From Agriotes lineatus (Eukaryota; Arthropoda; Insecta; Coleoptera; Elateridae): 64,000 nucleotides of DNA. The stretch's first letter is position 1. Each line of letters opens with the position of its first letter. Location of the stretch: assembly GCA_940337035.1 (NCBI GenBank), contig CALNHX010003587.1:1-64000 (forward strand), in the 5' to 3' direction. The notes under the pieces were generated by a model, which was not told the origin of the DNA, did no database searches, and saw only the letters and a program-made list of their open reading frames with translations. Both the position numbers and the translations under genes were made by a program. Positions 46,631 through 56,700 of this stretch are shown here, piece after piece.

Positions 46631-47011
46631 CTAGCAGTCCAGTGAGACAAATGTCTCATTTAACGCGCCTTCAAACCTCGATCGGTTAGGCAACCACCCA
46701 GACCTGGAAGGTGTCAAAGTGGTTGCCTAACCGATCGAGGATTTAAGGCGCAGAGGGTCGCAGCTACGTTTGGCGGCCGAAACAGTTTTTATTTAATACG
46801 CGTTCTATTTGAAAAACGGTCTTTTTGTGATTTCTCGAAAACCGGAAGTGTCACGTGACTGAAATTCGGTTCCTGACCTGACATGACCATTCCAAACATA
46901 TAACTTTCATAACTTTTTTTTCTATCTCTTACGGTTTGGCTGCTGAAACAGCGTCCCGGACAAAACAGCGTCCCGGACAAAACAGCGTCCCAGACAGACA
47001 CGTCTATTAGA
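46631..47011 (-). mobile_element. Non-autonomous Helitron, copy C, inside gag
   Basis: On the minus strand it starts TCTAATAGACGTGTCTGTCT after an A (47012 side) and ends GAGACATTTGTCTCACTGGA then ctgCTAG before T (46630). Body as in copies A and B, with the 'acagcgtccc' unit repeated three times. Longer than A and B because of an extra hairpin (46665-46751). Confidence 0.9.
46665..46751. repeat. Long perfect-core hairpin inside Helitron C
   Basis: GCGCCTT.AAA.CCTCGATCGG...ttaggcaaccac pairs with gtggttgcctaaccgatcgagg.ttt.aaggcgc; arms about 34 bp, loop about 19 nt. Absent from copies A and B, so it was probably acquired later. Confidence 0.85.
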
Positions 47012-48293
47012 TAAAGGATTTGAATTGCCTCATTCGGTACATTTTCTAAGTGAGAAAACATAGCTCTCGCTTTACTGACGAAAATATCGGTCGACGTTCT
47101 CTCGTCCTGTTCATTTGCAAATAATTCGCGGTAGATTTGATACGCGGGTTTTCGCGGACTGAAAGAATTTCTCATTGCTGTTTCACCATCTGCCCAATTT
47201 GTCACCGAAGAGTTGATGCATTGCCACCAAGTTCCAACAGAACCTGCCAGCAGCATTGACAAGCTACGCACCGCGTTTTCATCCGACACGTTTAGACACT
47301 CGCGATATGTATTAACAGAGTCAAGAAATGCAGCAATGTCTTCACCCTTGTTTCCCGCAAACCGCGATGTGCATTTCGCGAAACTCCCTTTTGATGTGCT
47401 AGTTGAAAGTTCTGGTGTAGCAGGTTGCGATCGCAGGATTTGCTGAAACTCTTGTTGCATTTGGCGCAATTGTTCATTGGTCTAAGCTTGTATTCCACTG
47501 AGCAATTGCTGTAGTTGAACTGTAGACATCTGAATTGCCGAGGGGCTTGTGGAATCCATTACTATTGCTTTCAGAGCAGGTGCTTGTTCAATTTTTGAAT
47601 CTGCGCTCTCTTTTAATAGCCTCTGGCTTTCACGACGCTTTCGCGGCATTTACAAAAAATGCGTGCGACAAATTTCTTATAGCCGAGAAACCACAAAACG
47701 ATAGCAAGTGTCTTTGTTTCCGCGACGCGGCAGAGAACAGGTCTTTGAGACTCGGTCCGACGACGTTTTCGAAATGTCTTTAATTTAAAGACGCGACGCG
47801 ACGCCGTTGTCGAATGTCTTTATTTCTGTTTTCGCACACTAATTAAAGCGGCTGCAGAAATTTAAATAAGCACCGCAGCAAAAGAATAAGGCTTACCTCG
47901 AAGTTGCAAATACTTGATTTTGTATCTGTACAAACCAACTGTGGTGCGAGGTTCCTTGCTTTAAGCTGTGTTTTGGGGTGCAGGTCAACGATGGCCGGTA
48001 GTCATTAATCACCGTGGTTGAAGCGAAAACCAAAGAAATGCCGACGTGGGGTCCAAGATTGTTAGCAGATGTTGAACATTGCGAAGCAACGCTTTGGTGT
48101 TCGTTGATAACTTGTACAGAAAACTCCTAATTTTCTGTTTTTTTCGCACTTTAACTCACGTATTCAGTTCACTGTTCAATGTTTTGAATATTTCCACATT
48201 CACACAATACAGTTTATTGTTCTTACTAAATTTAAAAGCTGCTCGTACACTAATTAATTAAATTTTCGACTCCACGTTTGGGCTGCCAGATTA

Positions 48294-48522
48294 TAGCAAC
48301 TCGCTGCTCTTAAATCACGTATTAAACAACAAATGAAACACCACACTTACTGAACAATCATATAATAACGGATGAATCAAAACAATATAATAAATTTGGT
48401 AATTAATGAAATGCGTAAGCTTAAAATGCATGCAAGTCTATTAACACATGGTCGCTGACTGCCCTAGATTTTAGGGGTGCGGGTTTCTGCGCAGATCCGG
48501 CTTAAATGACCCCTGAGTTGCA
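48294..48522 (-). repeat. 5' LTR
   Basis: Upstream LTR relative to the minus-strand genes; begins TGCAACTCAGGGGTC in transcription sense and ends ...GCTA. Confidence 0.85.
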
Positions 48523-48528
48523 GGTGTA

Positions 48529-49057
48529 AAATACGAAGTCAGAGCCGTCTACTCCAAAAAACAATTTTTTCTAGTTTTTCCCAGTTTTTTTTACCAGCCT
48601 GTGTATCACGGAAAAGGAAACACTTTAAATTTAACATACTATAGGATACGGTGAGAATATATGGTCGAACATTAGTTTCGCTTACTTAGCAACCAGAAAA
48701 TTACATTTACCTGAAAACGTCAAGAAAGTCAAACTTCCAAGGCTATTTTGATTCTAGAAAGTTAACCATTATACGATTAGTACAGTAATACTTTTACCTG
48801 ACTGCTATTACCGAGTCAGTTATATGTAATATCATCGGCATCAAAAATACAACATGAAAAAGTCTTACATAGGTACATTCATTCCATATCTTCATCTAAT
48901 TTCAGTATTTTTACTTCCTTTTACAATAAAGGAAGTATTAGATTCAACAGATCTTCACATTGTAGAGGCCCCTGAAGCCAAAAAACATGTTTTTCTTCAA
49001 ACGGCAGTAAAATGTGCCATTATACTGCTGGATTGATTATGCTAAACGGCCACTTCA
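48529..49057. other. Unannotated stretch
   Basis: A 60-residue frame at 48854-49036 starts with a hydrophobic segment but shows no family resemblance. Nothing else seen. Confidence 0.35.
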
Positions 49058-49072
49058 TTGCCATGGCATCTA

Positions 49073-49146
49073 AAACACTTTATCTGCCGCTCGTCAGCGG
49101 CAGATAAAGTTATTATATGCCGCTGACAACTTTATCTGCCGCTGAC
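49073..49146. repeat. GC-rich palindrome cluster (TTTATCTGCCGCT)
   Basis: CTTTATCTGCCGCT-(cgtc)-AGCGGCAGATAAAG is a perfect 14-bp hairpin; a second, shifted copy of one arm (tttatctgccgctgacgag) follows within 60 bp. Confidence 0.75.
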
Positions 49147-49213
49147 GAGATCAAGTCATTTTCTTCGAATTTTATTCACAAAATTGTAAATAATTTGTTA
49201 TAAAAAGTTTGAA

Positions 49214-49363
49214 AAAAAAATACTATATGTTATTCGGAGCAAAAGTATCTTTATGTGGCTCGGCTGTAATTATCTGCCTCGCAAGCTCGGCAGATGACCC
49301 GTTCAGCCTCGCCACATAAAGTATAACTTTTGCTCCTAATAACATAATATACCTACTATTTTT
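49214..49363. repeat. CTCG hairpin o, with two CTCG/CTCG sites
   Basis: TTTATGTGG-CTCG-GCTG faces CAGC-CTCG-CCACATAAA (CTCG 49259-49262, 49308-49311). Further in, ATCTGC-CTCG-(CAAG)-CTCG-GCAGAT (49278-49281, 49286-49289). The outermost arms are atactatatgttatt and aataacataatatacctact. Confidence 0.9.
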
Positions 49364-49712
49364 CCTGGAATCGTCAAGAAGGCGGGCCATGTCAAGACCC
49401 AATTTGATCTTGAAAGTGTCACTTTGCAAGACTAGTCACTTTTGAGATTTTTGCAAGACTAGTCATTTTTACTTTACATTACCTAGGTGACCGGTCACCT
49501 TCAACATGCGCCTTGATGCGATAGAAGCCTATTTTTAAAGATGTCACGCTATCACTGTAAGAAGTTGAATCGTTTGCTGGAGTGGGGTTTTAAGCGAACG
49601 CCGTTAAAATATGACTAGCGAGCGTTACGCTTGGCGACGGCTGGAACCGTGCAGCGATGTAGATCCGTGCTGCCGAAGTCTGCGCGAGCTAGATGTTACA
49701 AAGAGAGATTTC

Positions 49713-49866
49713 AGAAAAAATGTAATACATTACAAGCCATGAAAGTGTCTATGCTCGACTCGGAGGCTTTGAAGAAGTACTCGGACGCTTCGCGTCCTCG
49801 TATTCTTCAACAAGCCTCCTCATCCGCAAAATATCACTTTCATGCCTTGTAATGTAATATACTATT
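49713..49866. repeat. CTCG hairpin p
   Basis: gtaatacattacaag..atgaaagtg pairs with cactttcatg..cttgtaatgtaatatac; aggctt/aagcct inside. The core is TA-CTCG-GACGC-(TTC)-GCGTC-CTCG-TA (CTCG 49780-49783, 49797-49800). The right end is AATATACTATT. Confidence 0.9.
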
Positions 49867-49929
49867 GTTCATTGGTCTGTTTGTCCGTCTGTCTGTCTGC
49901 CTGTGTGTGAACAGAATATATCTTCTTCA

Positions 49930-50240
49930 TATATAAGTTTTGTGTACTATCTAGATGCGACAAGCTTTTGAAGAAAATCGCATAACCGGAAGTATGGTGT
50001 TTACTATGACATCACTCTTGTGATTTTTCAGTTTTATTTTTCGATTTTTTTCAAAAACGGCTCTAACGATTTTTTTTAAACTTTATATTTTTATTACATT
50101 TTTAATGTGTATTGATATGAGAAAAGTGATTTTCCAGTTGAATACCTCAAAAATGGGTTTCTTTTTTTTATTAACTCCTATTTTAAATAGAACACCAGTA
50201 TATTATTACATTTTTGAATTCAGCTTAAAATTATAGAGAC
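49930..50240 (+). repeat. Dispersed repeat F, copy 2
   Basis: Closely matches 33835-34140 (ttgtgtactatctagatgcgac, gcataacc.gaagtatggtgttta, tttttattacatttttaatgtgta, tattaactcctattt). A polymorphic pyrimidine run (gtctgtctgtctgcctg) precedes it. Confidence 0.8.
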
Positions 50241-50525
50241 TATTCAACTCACTTGTCATCTATCAAAAATTGACCAATAAAAATACAAGATTTGACATCT
50301 TTGAGCCAATAAAAATGGACTATATTGACAATTTTCACTAGTGAAAATAATCGACAATTTTCACTAGTGGTATAGTGAATATTTTAAACAAATGTGATTT
50401 TTATTAGAAAAAGTCAATATTTGTGTTCTGTTACTATAGAAATTGCATAGTTTGTTGCTAGATTTACTGAAAACTAATTTGAAAAAGTAGTTTGGTTCAT
50501 TGAATAGTCTCTCGAATGCCATTCT

Positions 50526-50682
50526 TAGTCAAAGTTAAGCAGAATATTTTTGCGGTGGCATCATTACTCATGTCCATTGCGCTTAGGATTAGGACTCGTG
50601 CTAGCGCACTCGTCCTAATCGAACCTAAGCGCAATGGACATTCATAATACCACAGCAAAAATATTCGACATAACTTTGACTA
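50526..50682. repeat. CTCG hairpin q
   Basis: Arms of about 70 nt (tagtcaaagtta...gaatatttttgc.gtgg.at.at ... tgtccattgcgcttagg) are nearly fully matched on the other side. The core is GGA-CTCG-TGC-(TAGC)-GCA-CTCG-TCC (CTCG 50595-50598, 50609-50612), almost the same core as hairpin w but with unrelated arms. Confidence 0.9.
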
Positions 50683-50704
50683 CTCATGGTATTATAAGTG
50701 AAAA

Positions 50705-51758
50705 TGTTTCTTTTCACTAACGCTCTATTCTACATAATCTCCCATTTTCTACCAAAAATGTAAAATCTATAAACTACAATCAATAATAGTCATATTTCAA
50801 TGTAAACTTTTCGTAACAAGAAAATTTACTCCTTTTGGGGCACAATTTTCTGTATAACGTGTGAAGTGACAACGGTCTTTCAGACCGTAATCAGTTGTGG
50901 AACAAAAATTAAGAAACACAGTAAATTACCAATTTGTACAAACTATCAGTAAGATACTGACAAGAAGGGATATGTAGGGGCACCGGCCGCATCTTTCCAC
51001 TACAAAAGCTATTAGGCCAATAACATTTTATTGGTCTCGTCGCCACTAAAGGGTTAAGGAATTGCTAATGGCGTAGTTAAAACTCTCTTATATAATGTAA
51101 CTAGGGAAATTGCTTCCAATACTAAAATAACTGGGGCATTTTGCAGTATTCAAATGTGATATTTCATATTTGGAATGGTTACCACATGTTGGATTTCTGT
51201 TATTGGTGTAAGTCATGTGAACTGATTTCATTTCATTTAATTTGTAGTCTTTTCACAGCTTCTTCATTGCTATTCCCTATTGCTAAGATATTACTGTCGT
51301 CAACAAAAGTAGTCACAGTTCAAAGTAGGTATGTAGGTATCTGTAACCTCATTTACCTTGCGGTGTAGAGGGTGGTGCTTTATATGCTGGCATCTGGCAT
51401 GAAGCGCGCCTTTGGTGCTTGCGCAGCAACCATTGTGTGAGGTGTGTGTCTTGGTGATGTGTTGACCTTGTTACTCTATCTCTTAGGTCTGTCAGTTCTA
51501 AATGTTGTTTTCAAATAGCGGAGTATCACAAGATGCTGGATCGGTTCCAGTGTGTACTGTCTTTGATTCAATGCCAGTTGAAAAATTTTTTACATTTCGA
51601 ATCTTAAGCTACTATTAGCACCTCTTTCATTTTTGAAACCCGAATGTACTAGAAATAAATTTTGGATAGAAGTTCGCGTTCGTACTCAAATATTTGTTAT
51701 CTGCACTTATTGTATGGCTTTTCCATGGACACTATACGTCATTGCTGCTTTATTTCAG
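50705..51758. other. Region upstream of the aspartic protease exons
   Basis: Must contain, or lie downstream of, the missing signal-peptide/propeptide exon(s), but none was recognised. The 3' splice site tttatttcag ends at 51758. Confidence 0.4.
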
Positions 51759-53757
51759 TCGGAATTCTATGGAATAGTACAAATAGGACAAAAGGGACAA
51801 CCATTCAACATGATTTTCGACACGACTTGGGAGACATCTTGGGTGCTTTCCGAAGACTGCAGTTGGAAGACTGTAGGATGTTGTAAGTGTTTTCAATTAA
51901 ATAGAAATAAGTTCTTTTGATGGTGCAATTATTGACAGGGTTTCACAATAAGTATGACCACTCCAAATCCTCAACGTATGTTGCCAATGGAAAAAAATAT
52001 TTGGCAAATGAAGGAAGTTATAATCTGACGGGTTATTATTCCAATGACACTTTCTCGGTAAGTACCTAATAACCTTGTTTGAAACTTTTTATATGAACTC
52101 ATGGGTATAGTACTATCGTGAAGCTTAATATATTCACCATGACTTAGTTCTTCTAAGATTTTAAAAAACACCTAACGTGCATATAGGTATCTACCAAATA
52201 ATATTTGATACATATAAAAAATTCTTTTCTATTTTCAAGTTACTTTCGTATATTCATTAAGCCAAGCATGTATCTTTTATGCTACTTGTTAAAAGCCACT
52301 ATTTGTTGTAGATAGCTCACTCACGAGTAAATGGACAGCTTTTTGTGGAGATGACGTCTGTTCCATACACGAATCTCTTCAGCAAAGCCGATGGAGTAAT
52401 GGGCCTGGGCTTTAAAACCGGAAATATTGACCCCTTCTTCTATAATTTGATGAAAAATAAAAGCATAGTAGCGCCTTTGTTCTCTGTTTATTTAAATAGG
52501 TAGGTAAGCAATAGATAAAGCATTTTCAGAAAAGCTTGAAATATCATGGCAATTTCTGAGTTTTACTGGGACTTGCTATCGGAATTAGTTAGGTATATAG
52601 TAATACCTATGTTATTAGCCTAAACAAATGCTCTCATTAACAATATTGAGATGGAGAGGGATGCAGAATTTTGTCGTTGTCCGGAACAGCAGCATATCTT
52701 TAAAAAATTACCAGTTAATTATTCCTAATTATTACGTTCCAGGGACAGGCAGTCAAGTAGAGGAGGTAATCTTCTATTAGGATTTATAGATGAAAAGCAT
52801 ATCCACCAAATACCAGGTCCAGATGGCAAACCCATAAAAGAACCAATTACATACCTGCCTGTTAACCCTAAAAATAGTTATTGGGAGTTCACAATGGACC
52901 GGTAAATATAAGTCCTATATAAAATAAGTACCTACAGCATGATTATGCATCTTGTGAAAAGTAGGTAGGCAACACACATCACAAATAAGTGCTGCCTATG
53001 TACTTGTTACAGGATAAACAATCACACGGTATACAAGACTCATTGGGAAGCTAGTAATAGGTACACACTCAACAAATTTTGTTAGAGAAAATATATGTGG
53101 TGCGTGTGTATACATACAGGGTGATCCTTGACTTATATGCATAATTGCGAGGAATGATAGTTCGTGATGTGTAGTGATGGGTAATTAAAAAAAAGTGTAG
53201 CAGGTATAAGTTGTTTATTAACAGAAATAATGAATTAATTATGTTGAGAGGGGTGAACTATTAAAATATAAAATTATCGCATTTACCTTAAATTGTATCT
53301 TGCCACTTTCCGTAACTATTAGAAAAAAAGTTATGGCACCTAACTTCAGCAACGCAGATATCATGGCTATCGTATTAACATACGTCCCATAAGTTTTGAG
53401 AAGAAAATCCATTGTAGCGTTTTAGAGGAAATATGATTTTAATCTAGTTGGAGTTGAAGAACTAGACCATTATCTGTTTAAGCATATAATTCTATTAAAT
53501 ATAGCTGTAGAAATAATTACTTGTAGTTGAATTAATATAAAATTTAACCAATATAAAATATAGGTAATATTTTTCTTCAAAACTTATGGGACATACGTTA
53601 ATACCATGTCCATGAGTTCTGCATTGGTGAAGTTAGGTGCCTTAATTTTTTTACGAATAAAAGAAGCACCAATTTGACAACTAGTGACGGAGAGTGACAA
53701 ATACAATTCAAGGTAAATTGGATAATTTTATATTTTACTAGTTCACCACTCTCAACA

Positions 53758-53793
<36 letters not shown>

Positions 53794-56700
53794 AAACGTC
53801 AAACTCGCCTCCGAAAGCATACGTCGAAACGAAGAACTGGCCTCATTTTTGGAGGCCAGTACGAAAAATCGGAGGCGACTAGGTATCCCCATGTATAAGT
53901 GTTCCATTCAACAGATGGTGCAACAAGCATCGATTTAACAGATTTTTTGGTGGAGGTGAGTTTGACAGTACACATATTCAGTTATACACTTCAGTTGGTA
54001 GAGGTTATTCTAGATGGCGCGACCATGTAATACACATATACACCTAACAAGGTGCGCCAGTAGTACTCGCCTCTATCTATGAAACATACTGTTACGCCTC
54101 AGAGACTTGGCAAACGCGCACGGGGGCTTATCGCTAGTAATGGATTTAAGTAAATTCAATACAACCGCATCTCACTAAACATTTAATACAGGATCCGTCA
54201 ACGATGCGGGGTGGGAAATATCTCTAAAACTAGAAGATTTACATTAAAATAGCTTATATAAAAGTTGAAGGTACGAAAGTGTTGCATATTACTAAAATAT
54301 TTCTGATTATACAGGATGGCTCAAAAAGTGTGGCGAACCAAAGTTATTACTCTATATTTAGGAAGGTTAAAAGCTTTGGATTGAAATACCAATAGTTTTA
54401 ATATAAATTTGTATGGGTCTCACATCAACTGTTTTGGAGATGTTACCGATTTTATGTACAAAATGCTAAACTTCAGGCAGCTGCTGTAGATACTGAAATA
54501 AAAATAAAACATTATACGTTTTTTGTGAATTACCTTTCGAGTGTAAAATGGTGATTCTCGGCATTCATACTATACAAGTTTTCTGCAAATTTCATGATTT
54601 CAAAGGTTTTTAAAGGAAACGCACTACACATTTTAGTATTTTAAAATGCCCCTTTAAAAAGATTTATTTTGATATCTTACTGGATAACTCCGAATTCAAC
54701 TGTTTTCCAACTATGCGAGTGTGAGTATAAGAAAACAATGTAAGGCCCCTAAAATGCTTTATTTAAAGGAATCACAAACTAGGTTTAGAAAATAAAAATC
54801 CAGCCATTGCTGACACAAAAACCGGGAAATGCTGGAATAAATTAAATCTCAAAACCAGTTGAATTTAGGGGTGTTAAATAAGCTATTGGGCGAAAGTTTA
54901 TTGAAAGAGTTTTTAAGAAATACAGAGATACACAGCGTGCTTCATTTACTAAGGCAAAATCATTGAATTTGCAAATTACGAGCACTTTGTATAGTTTTAA
55001 TACCCATCGAAGAAGAGGAGAAATAGTTGACAATTTAGCGGTATTGGGTATACAGTGACCGCCAAAAATCGGCATCACATAACTAAAAAAAAATATATTT
55101 TAGATTTTTCAAAAAACTTTACACGTTAATAATTTGTGCTTGTCTAAAAATTTATTTAGCCCCTATCATAGATACCGAGTGACGTTTACTTATTTAGAAA
55201 ATTCCGTTTTTCGAAATTGTCAAAATCTAAAAAGGGCTATTTTTCGGAAATTAAGTAAGATTGCAATGAGATTGTTTTAGAGTGTGTTAGTTTTGATTAA
55301 CTGAACAATCTCAAGTCCAGAAAACACATATTTTTCTTTAACTTTAGCTTTAGCTTTTTCCTTTTTTTTAAAACTATTTTTCAGTTTCGCATACCATGAC
55401 TTAATATTGTAATTCAATTTTTTTATGTAACGACTTTCATGATTTATAATTGTAAAAAATAATATATAATGTTAATTGCTCGTTTAGATTTTATATTATT
55501 TACCGAAAAGTGATATGTTCGCATAATTTTTACGTTTTTGATGCAATGTGCTTTTTAGGAGAAATATTTTTGAATGATTAGTAATATCTATTTAAATGGC
55601 TTCTAAAAACTCTTACCCTGTTAGCGAATTACTGTTACAGAAATCCTGTAAACGATCTTTTACAGTTGTCTGAATGAGAAGAATTTTTAGAACATGTAAA
55701 CTGTATAAAGAAAAATCTTCTCATTTAGACAACTGTAAAAGAATATCTACAGGATTCATTAAAAGGGTTAGATTAGAGTTTTTATCGTAGAAGCCATTTA
55801 AATAGATATTAATTATCATTTAAAAATACTTTTCTTACAAAGCACCTTGCATCAAAAACTTCAAAATTATGCGAACATATCACTTTCCGGTAAATAATAA
55901 AAAATCTAAAGGAGTAATTAACATATTATATTATTTTATCTACGACCACTACTAAAAGTGACTTTTTATAGTTTACCGTGTTTAAAGAAATCAGCTGTTT
56001 ACTTTTAGCACACGGGCTAAAAGTGAAGTGAGGTTATAAAACTACAATTTCGAACTGCAAGTGAAGTTGTAAAGCTATTCTAGTAGCTTCTTGCGTTACA
56101 GGTAAAGCGTTTTTTAAATAATTAAAGCGTTAGGTTGTCAAGTAATGAATACAGTCATATGTGGAGTATCAATAATTACATTTCGTAACTCACCTTGACA
56201 GCACGGGCGTGGCCAAACAATCGCCCGCGCGGCGTAGCTTACTGTTCATTATGACATAAATTAAAAGTGTCGCAGATGCGAACCTTTCTTAAATCTATAT
56301 TTATGGATTAATAACGGTAAAATTAAGGTCGTAGATAAAATATTGTATGCAACGCGTGCTAAAAGTCGTTTATGCGCGAGACATGTTATGAAACTCAGCC
56401 TTCGGCTTCGTTTCATAATTTTCATGTCTCGCGCATAAACGTCGACTTTTAGCACTTGTTGCATAAATAGCTATTTTACAATTATAAATCGTTAGTCTTC
56501 ACATAAAAAAATGTTAATTTTAAAATTAAGTTTTGGTATGTCTTCTTCTTCCTCTTAATATAGGCTGAGAGCCTGTTACTTTCACACACTTGAGTGCGGT
56601 TTTATAAGCCATCTTAATCCGCGGCCGGGGTAGGTGGCTAGCCTAACCCCTTGAATTAAGGAAGAATGCCCTCGCAGGGGTCACGACCATCAAAGGTGTT

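Larger units (their letters stand above)
46029..47649 (-). pseudogene. gag gene split by a Helitron, with a stop and a frameshift
   Basis: ATG at 47649 (MPRKRRESQRLL). A TAG at about 47483 precedes MQQEFQQIL. The capsid-like part reads FAGNKGEDIAAFLDSVNTYR and SLSMLLAGSVGTWWQ down to about 47012. The Helitron occupies 46631-47011. The rest (LLNRRIRKRIL, TYEDLLKLAREAE) continues to two zinc knuckles: CDYCRNFGHSFDDC and CYGCGAIGKVRANC (the second lacks the usual His, as is common in this insect group). Besides the insertion, the two halves are one base out of register. Confidence 0.85.
44939..48522 (-). mobile_element. Ty3/Gypsy-type LTR retrotransposon, pol largely deleted
   Basis: Two direct repeats (LTRs) of 213 bp (44939-45151) and 229 bp (48294-48522) enclose gag, protease and an integrase tail, all on the minus strand. 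They differ by a 16-bp indel and a few substitutions. A 6-bp duplication GGTGTA flanks it (44933-44938, 48523-48528). The purine tract (AGAGGGGGGGAC on the minus strand) lies at 45152-45163. A primer-binding-like TGGCAGCCCAAACG lies just inside the right LTR. RT, RNase H and the integrase core are missing. A Helitron sits inside gag. Confidence 0.9.

Noticed and set aside
48854..49036. 60-residue frame with hydrophobic start as the missing signal-peptide exon of the protease
   Set aside because: It ends at a stop rather than a splice donor and shows no propeptide pattern.
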